From Spirochaetales bacterium (GTDB lineage: Bacteria; Spirochaetota; Spirochaetia; Treponematales; Treponemataceae), in the NCBI GenBank assembly GCA_029098225.1, contig JAQXNX010000006.1, positions 1-61,254 on the forward strand: DNA of 61,254 bases, written 5' to 3'. Made by a program: the position numbers and the translations under genes. The notes under the pieces are model-generated. The model was not told the origin of the DNA, ran no database searches, and saw nothing but the letters and a program-made list of their open reading frames with translations. Shown here in pieces: positions 56,387 to 61,254 of this stretch (the first letter of the stretch is position 1; every line of letters starts with the position of its first letter).

Positions 56387-57775
56387 ATGAATCAGATTCA
56401 AGAAAGCTTAGATTCCTTAAAACAGATTCTGACACCTGGTGAAATAGTTCTTATTTCTCTAAAAATGCTTGGCAGTATTAATAAGCATGTTACATTTCAT
56501 AATATCAGAACTGCATTTTTAGCGTGGAAGCTTGCCGAAACTGTTAATGATAAAAGACTTGATATTAAGCATCTTGTAGTGCTTTCGCTTTATCATACTC
56601 TGGGATTTTTTAGGCTTGATAATTATTCTGATTTTAATCCTCACGACAGTAATATTGATTTTTTTTCAGATACAAAAGAAACTGCAAGTAAATATGTATT
56701 TTCCTGTTATTATTTAAAATATATGACGCCTTTGGGAAATTCGGCTTGTGCTCTTGAAAATTTTACTCAGCCTTATAACGATGTTATGAAGCATTTTATA
56801 ATTCAGGAACGTCTTAAATCTATCATTTATCTTTGTGCAAGAATCAGCGAATATCTTTTTCATCATGGCGATTCTGAGCTTCCTGAAGATTTAAATGAAA
56901 TTGCACCCGGCTATTTTGATCCTGAATATGTGCGCGCTTTTAAAATTGCTAATAAAAATAATGTTCTTGTAGAAGCAATCCGTGATGATAAATTTACCGA
57001 TGAGTTTCAGGCATACTTAAAAGCTTTGACTTTTCCAGAAAAAGATTCGGAAATGCTTGAAAAACTTTTAATTTATTTTCTTGATTTTAAAAGTACCTAT
57101 ACGGTTTCGCACGCAATAAACACTTCCTGCTATGCGCTTTCTTTAGGAAAAAGAATGGGACTGAAGCCTGAGGAGCTCTCGGAACTTTTTTGCAGCGCAA
57201 TTCTTCATGATATTGGAAAAATTGCTACGCCTCAGCGCATTCTGGAATTTCCGGGAAAGCTTAGTCCGGAAGACATGGGAATTATGCGGCATCATGTTAA
57301 TCATTCAAAAAGAATTCTTTCTGGAAATGCGCCTGAACAAATTATCGAAAATGTTTATCGTCATCATGAAAAGTTGAATGGAAAAGGGTATCCGCGTCAC
57401 ATATCTGGAGATCAGCTTACACTCATTCAAAGAATTTTAACTGTTGCCGACATTACAAGTGCTTTGAACGACAGCCGGAGTTATAAATCAGAATTTTCTA
57501 CAGAAAAAACAATTTCCATAATTACAAAAATGACCGACGATGGCGAGCTTGATGCAGATATTTCAAAATTCATTCAACAGGAATTTGATGAAATTCTAAA
57601 AGAACAGCAATATTTGTATAAAATTCTCTGCGTTGACTTTAGTCAGGTTCTTGCACGTTATAACGATTATATTTTTAGCGACGTAAGCCAGCTTGCAAAC
57701 GATGCTCTAAAAACCGAAGATGACATTGAAGATGTTGAAGATATTGAAGAACTTGATGAGTGGGATGAAGATTAA
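56387..57775 (+). CDS. HD-GYP domain phosphodiesterase with degenerate N-terminal HD
   Basis: The 462-residue protein should degrade cyclic di-GMP. Residues about 240-400 form a full HD-GYP domain: AILHDIGKIATPQRILEFPG, MRHHVNHSKRIL, RHHEKLNGKGYPRHISG and DITSALNDSRSYKSEF. The N-terminal part (HVTFHNIRTAFLAWKLAETV; LVVLSLYHTLGFFRL) resembles the first helices of an HD domain in which HD is replaced by YH-T, so it may be a non-catalytic duplicate. The acidic C-terminus (EDIEDVEDIEELDEWDED) is unusual. GGAG precedes ATG. Its stop overlaps the convergent neighbour by 4 nt. Confidence 0.88.
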   Translation: MNQIQESLDSLKQILTPGEIVLISLKMLGSINKHVTFHNIRTAFLAWKLAETVNDKRLDIKHLVVLSLYHTLGFFRLDNYSDFNPHDSNIDFFSDTKETASKYVFSCYYLKYMTPLGNSACALENFTQPYNDVMKHFIIQERLKSIIYLCARISEYLFHHGDSELPEDLNEIAPGYFDPEYVRAFKIANKNNVLVEAIRDDKFTDEFQAYLKALTFPEKDSEMLEKLLIYFLDFKSTYTVSHAINTSCYALSLGKRMGLKPEELSELFCSAILHDIGKIATPQRILEFPGKLSPEDMGIMRHHVNHSKRILSGNAPEQIIENVYRHHEKLNGKGYPRHISGDQLTLIQRILTVADITSALNDSRSYKSEFSTEKTISIITKMTDDGELDADISKFIQQEFDEILKEQQYLYKILCVDFSQVLARYNDYIFSDVSQLANDALKTEDDIEDVEDIEELDEWDED

Positions 57776-58542
57776 TTAAAATCAATTTCCATTTCTGTTG
57801 TTCGGTATTCGACTTCTTCTTCTCCTTCTATACAAAAATGATAATCAAGTTTGAATTGATATTTTCGTTTTCCGGTTTTATGAAAATTGGTATATAAGTA
57901 ATCGTTTATAAAAATTCCTTTGTCAGTTCCTATAATTGCTTTGATTTTTGGTTCGTCAGAAGCCCAAACCATTTTGTATAAATCATCAATTATTTTAATT
58001 GATTTTAATTTTGTACCATCAGAATAATTATAAAAAGTAATTCCGTTTGCAGAAGGCCTATAATATTTTGTGTCGATAAGCAGATTTTCTTCCAGGTCTT
58101 CAAAAAATAAATAAGACTGAACAACTTTTTCAATAGCGAGTGTTTCATAATCCCTATATTCATATCTCTCTCCGCCGCCTGAAGTTCCCCATATGTAAAT
58201 AAGATAATCTTTTGTCCATCGGATACCATAGCATCTCCAGCCGGGCTCAACTTCTGCAATTATTTTTTTTGTTTGTAAATTGTAAAGCGTAATTAAAAAA
58301 GCTTTTGCTTTATCAGGTCGGTGGTAAACCAGCATTTTTGTTTCATCAGGAGAAACATAAAAATCCTGAATTAATTCCCAGTTTGCAAAATTTGTAATCT
58401 GATTATTTTTATCGTCAAAAATCTGCTTGTTGTAGGATTTTCCATCAATACGATATTTTTGATCTTTGTCATGTTCCTGCGCAAAAATCATAGCAAAAGA
58501 AAAAACACAAATCAGCGTAAAAAAAATAATCAGTTTTTTCAT
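57772..58542 (-). CDS. Secreted hypothetical beta-rich protein
   Basis: The 256-residue protein has a signal peptide (MKKLIIFFTLICVFSFAMIF). The mature part is rich in beta strands with aromatic residues (NWELIQDFYVSPDETKMLVY, WRCYGIRWTKDYLIYIWGTS, VVQSYLFFEDLEENLLI), a WD/propeller-like pattern without clear repeats. ATG 58542 overlaps the TGA of the upstream DUF4846 gene (ATGA), so the two are coupled. Function is unknown. Confidence 0.65.
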   Translation of the reverse strand: MKKLIIFFTLICVFSFAMIFAQEHDKDQKYRIDGKSYNKQIFDDKNNQITNFANWELIQDFYVSPDETKMLVYHRPDKAKAFLITLYNLQTKKIIAEVEPGWRCYGIRWTKDYLIYIWGTSGGGERYEYRDYETLAIEKVVQSYLFFEDLEENLLIDTKYYRPSANGITFYNYSDGTKLKSIKIIDDLYKMVWASDEPKIKAIIGTDKGIFINDYLYTNFHKTGKRKYQFKLDYHFCIEGEEEVEYRTTEMEIDFN

Positions 58543-59342
58543 TTTGAAAATTCCTTCAAACTTCCTTTTTGAAAAGTCCACTCCGGCGTTCTTAAAATAT
58601 CATCTTCAATATAATACCACGGATTAATTTTTCCGGCACTTTTTAAAATATGAAATTCTTGGGAAGGCATGTAGCTTTGACCAAGCAGCATAATTTTTTT
58701 ACCATTTTCTGGATTTTCTGCAACATCAAGAACAAGAACAACATGACCCGGACTTCCTCCATAAATAAAGAAATTACCAGGTTGAATATCTTCAATGTTT
58801 TTTGCGACTGATTCTTTTGAAAGAGAATAAGTTCCTGCGTACATATAAATGAACTTAAGGTAAGTTTCAAATACATCGCGGTCATAACCTTTTTTATAGC
58901 CGTCTTTCCATCCAACTGTATTACCTGAAGCTACAAGTCTGAAGCCTTCCGCATATTTTGAAAATGGTACAAGCATCCCGTTTGTAATATGAAACTGAAT
59001 TTCTGAATAACGTTTATGGCTGTACAAATATTCCGCGTAGAGTTTTATGACTGCATCTGCGCATTGAATTAAATCCTGCGAAAGAATTGGCATATCAAAA
59101 ACCGAAACATGAACTTTATTCCATTTTGTTGAACCATCAAATAGTAAAACTGGAGAATTAAATTCTTTGAGAGGATAATTTCTTAAGAATTCTGCGAATG
59201 AATCTGATTCATAATTTTTTCTTACAAAAGATTCTGGCGGCTCAAAACGTTCAAGAAGATTTTTCCCGGCTTTATTAATATTCTGAGAAAAACTATTCAC
59301 TGCAAAAAAAATGAAACAGAAAATTAAACAAATTTTTTTCAT
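58539..59342 (-). CDS. DUF4846 family secreted protein
   Basis: The 267-residue protein has a signal peptide (MKKICLIFCFIFFAVNSFS). The DUF4846 pattern is clear: RFEPPESFVRKNYESDSFAE, FLRNYPLKEFNSPVLLFDGS, DMPILSQDLIQCADAVIKLY, AEYLYSHKRYSEIQFHITNG, and ending NFFIYGGSPGHVVLVLDVA, where GHxVLVLD resembles an NlpC-like His loop. The family function is unknown; a cell-wall link is plausible. It is followed by the coupled 57772 gene. Confidence 0.82.
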   Translation of the reverse strand: MKKICLIFCFIFFAVNSFSQNINKAGKNLLERFEPPESFVRKNYESDSFAEFLRNYPLKEFNSPVLLFDGSTKWNKVHVSVFDMPILSQDLIQCADAVIKLYAEYLYSHKRYSEIQFHITNGMLVPFSKYAEGFRLVASGNTVGWKDGYKKGYDRDVFETYLKFIYMYAGTYSLSKESVAKNIEDIQPGNFFIYGGSPGHVVLVLDVAENPENGKKIMLLGQSYMPSQEFHILKSAGKINPWYYIEDDILRTPEWTFQKGSLKEFSK

Positions 59343-59389
59343 GACGCTTTCCCTTTTATAATAACAAAAATAATGACAGTTAGTAACTT

Positions 59390-60289
59390 TTATTTTTTAT
59401 TCCACTCTGTTTTTACCCCGTAAACAATCTTTCCTGTTTCTCGTTCAAAAATTATTGTTGAAGTTCCGTTTGAGATTCCAAGATATTTTTTGCTTGAATA
59501 TTTTTCATCAAAAACCGGAAAAGTCGAAAAGAATTTTGGATTTAACAAGTCATCATCGTTAAAGGAACCTCTATTTAAACTGTACAAAATTGAGCCGTCA
59601 TAACTGTATTTTATAAGAAGGTTTATTGAATTGTAGTAGAGGGTATAAATGCCGGATTCATCGCATTTATAATCACAGAAGGTGCCGTTCAGTTCGTTGA
59701 ACATAATGAATTTTCTGTCCTCGAATTCCCAGTAAACTGCTTTTGAATCTGAGGTTCCAACACTTAAGATTTTTATATGTTCCTTAGCAATTATGTTAAT
59801 CTGTCCTCCATAAAATCTGTCATAGTCATAAACGAAAGAAAGACCTGGAAAGTATTCTTTTATAAGTGATTCCAGTTTTGCAAAGGAAATATCATATACC
59901 GGTTCATACCATTTTGAAAACGGAGGTTCAATGGTTTTACCGGCAATCTCTTTCATAAATTTATTGACGTTTTCTTTGTAAGAATGAACTATTGTGTAGC
60001 CTTTGTATGAGTCCACGATTTTTTTTAGTTCATCAAAAGCTTTTTCTTCGCTGGCAAAATAATCTGAATAAATGCAGCCTCTTTCATCTCCACGCTCTCC
60101 ATATACTCTGGAATCAAGCATATAGCCTTTTTCGTCGTGGATGCAGCCATAGGCTCCGGTATATACGGCCTTATCGGAATCACAATAAGTGAGAATAATA
60201 TCCTGTCCGTATAGCGAATCCTTATCTCTTGTAAAAAGAGCAGTCAGTTTGTTTTCTTCTATATAATTTTCAAATTCTTTTCTTGTCAC
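59390..60289 (-). CDS. Cytoplasmic hypothetical protein
   Basis: The 299-residue protein has no signal peptide or membrane helix. It begins MTRKEFENYIEENKLTALFT, includes CDSDKAVYTGAYGCIHDEKG and SRVYGERGDERGCIYSDYFA, and has a later strand-rich part (YWEFEDRKFIMFNELNG; SYDGSILYSLNRGSFND). Start is GTG 60289 with AAGGAAA 9 nt upstream. The style (acidic, aromatic, single-domain-like, in a run of hypotheticals) recalls immunity or antitoxin-type proteins, but no such family is recognised. Confidence 0.6.
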   Translation of the reverse strand: MTRKEFENYIEENKLTALFTRDKDSLYGQDIILTYCDSDKAVYTGAYGCIHDEKGYMLDSRVYGERGDERGCIYSDYFASEEKAFDELKKIVDSYKGYTIVHSYKENVNKFMKEIAGKTIEPPFSKWYEPVYDISFAKLESLIKEYFPGLSFVYDYDRFYGGQINIIAKEHIKILSVGTSDSKAVYWEFEDRKFIMFNELNGTFCDYKCDESGIYTLYYNSINLLIKYSYDGSILYSLNRGSFNDDDLLNPKFFSTFPVFDEKYSSKKYLGISNGTSTIIFERETGKIVYGVKTEWNKK

Positions 60290-60317
60290 TTTTTTGATTT
60301 CCTTTTTTTATATTTTT

Positions 60318-60944
60318 TCATCTGTTTTTTTTATTGAATATTTCATTCAGACTTTTTCTTGGGTCAGGATCGGGGCGGTCGCCGTGGGATACGCTCATAC
60401 GTATATCGTATTGTGCTGCGCTTTCTTTTTCATTTAAGTATTTGATTACGGCTGATTCAAAATCATCTGCGCTGTTTTCGTCTTCCCAGGGACCGCTGCA
60501 AAAATAAAATCTACCGTCACTTCCTTTCTTAAAATACCACCAGCTTCCTTTTTCCTCAACAGTATCTCGGATAGTCTGCTTTTCTTCATCAACAGACATT
60601 TCTTCTCCAATATATAGAATATCAGCGTTTGCCACGAATTCATCAAAAAGATTTGTCAAAGTGGTTTCAACTTTTTTTGCAGTAATTTCACGTCTGAAGC
60701 TGAACAGATCGATTTTAAACTCATTTCCATTTTCAGAATACAAAATCAAATAATGCCCTTCCCAGAATTTATGCTCAGATTCTATAATGCGATAAGTTTT
60801 TATTTTAATTTTTGCGCCGATTAAATCTTCAAGAGTGTAAACTTCATTGTCGTGTAAATCCAGAATATTAAAATCACGGACATTATTTTTGTCATCAACC
60901 AAAAGCTGTATTTTTTCAAATTCAAATTCTTTTAAGAGCTCCAT
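60318..60944 (-). CDS. Cytoplasmic hypothetical protein
   Basis: The 208-residue protein is acidic, with MELLKEFEFEKIQLLVDDKN at the start, GHYLILYSENGNEFKIDLFS in the middle, and GSWWYFKKGSDGRFYFCSGP later. No signal peptide, membrane helix or known motif is seen. GGAG precedes ATG. It is 28 nt upstream of the 59390 gene and probably in one unit with it. Confidence 0.6.
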   Translation of the reverse strand: MELLKEFEFEKIQLLVDDKNNVRDFNILDLHDNEVYTLEDLIGAKIKIKTYRIIESEHKFWEGHYLILYSENGNEFKIDLFSFRREITAKKVETTLTNLFDEFVANADILYIGEEMSVDEEKQTIRDTVEEKGSWWYFKKGSDGRFYFCSGPWEDENSADDFESAVIKYLNEKESAAQYDIRMSVSHGDRPDPDPRKSLNEIFNKKNR

Positions 60945-60962
60945 TTTTTTTCTCCACTTTTT

Positions 60963-61254
60963 TTATTCATTTTTTTCAGTCTTTTCTTTTTCCATTAAAT
61001 AATCTGCAACATCTGAACAGATACTGAAAATTCTTGTATAAAGGCTTTCTTTTCTCGATTGTGGCGGAAGCTTTATATCAAGCTTATTGTTGTCTGCATC
61101 ATAAAATGTCCTAGCCCCTTTGACAACAGCAAGCAGTCTGCTTCCCTTAAAAATCTGTGCAGGTATCGTAGGACCAAAGCCATAGTCAGAGGTTGCTTCA
61201 ATGCAGTATTCACATTTTTCACAATATATAAAAACTGTCGGAGCCTTACGTACG
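60963..61254 (-). CDS. Hypothetical protein, 3' part only
   Basis: An open frame enters from the right edge of the window and ends at a TAA at 60963-60965, giving the last 96 residues or so. It contains YCEKCEYCIEATSDYGFGP, whose closely spaced cysteines suggest a metal or structural site, then IFKGSRLLAVVKGARTFYDA and a charged end KEKTEKNE. The start lies outside the window. It is in the same direction as the next two genes. Confidence 0.6.
   Translation of the reverse strand, partial: VRKAPTVFIYCEKCEYCIEATSDYGFGPTIPAQIFKGSRLLAVVKGARTFYDADNNKLDIKLPPQSRKESLYTRIFSICSDVADYLMEKEKTEKNE

Overview
The window is an AT-rich bacterial chromosome segment that reads as a gut or rumen Treponema (Spirochaetota). 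The evidence is gene content: an archaeal-type phenylalanyl-tRNA synthetase alpha chain, a short alanyl-tRNA synthetase, a FabV/Ter-type enoyl reductase, pyruvate phosphate dikinase, groES without an adjacent groEL, a bactofilin/M23 pair, PSP1/RicT and YaaR homologues, and many secreted or lipidated proteins of treponemal character. The species cannot be fixed from this sequence alone. No rRNA, tRNA, CRISPR array or complete mobile element was seen.

Layout: 1-360 holds a remnant that looks like the 3' end of a phage polyvalent protein. 386-3162 carries an S49 peptidase, a DUF4097 protein behind a dyad-overlapped promoter, and a SpoU methyltransferase. 3226-7956 is one five-gene operon (LPP20 lipoprotein, LpoB, LPP20-like protein, COG3014 lipoprotein, DAHP synthase) with a consensus-like promoter and a strong bidirectional terminator. 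8079-11261 has a Dabb protein, an outer-membrane barrel behind a promoter with three copies of one palindrome, a NapH-like Fe-S membrane protein, a DUF6442/HTH pair and a small A24 peptidase. ppdK follows, then an array of tandem hairpins, then pheS.

16252-28397 is almost all on the minus strand: envelope hypotheticals; a tatD-dusB-unknown-GGDEF-rhomboid series; a morphogenesis-type series M23-bactofilin-YaaR-RicT; a CrtI-like flavoprotein; and a uracil-DNA-glycosylase-like protein with an in-frame 21-bp tandem repeat. 29556-32189 is fabF-fabV. 32390-34729 holds a YczE-type protein, a YgjV-plus-acetyltransferase-like fusion, an unassigned structured RNA with its own promoter and terminator, and a rhomboid homologue lacking the catalytic histidine. 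34819-40231 starts with clpS-clpA and continues with small membrane and hypothetical proteins. 40308-49437 carries RNase Y, groES, a TPR lipoprotein, nusB, a SurA-like chaperone, alaS and a COG2509 flavoprotein. 49450-57775 has a membrane LuxR regulator, glgX-glgP, era and an HD-GYP protein. The last 3.5 kb are minus-strand hypotheticals, including a DUF4846 protein.

Two cross-window patterns stand out. First, eight or more genes have a good -10 box ending only about 5-8 nt before the start codon and no Shine-Dalgarno sequence, which predicts leaderless mRNAs; these include clpS, alaS and era. Second, three intergenic regions hold runs of GC-richer tandem hairpins that share short words (GCGAAGCG, GAACGWAGTGAGG), suggesting a dispersed structured repeat family. 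The unassigned RNA at 33737-33944 and the palindrome-dense promoter at 8562-8650 are the other most unusual items.
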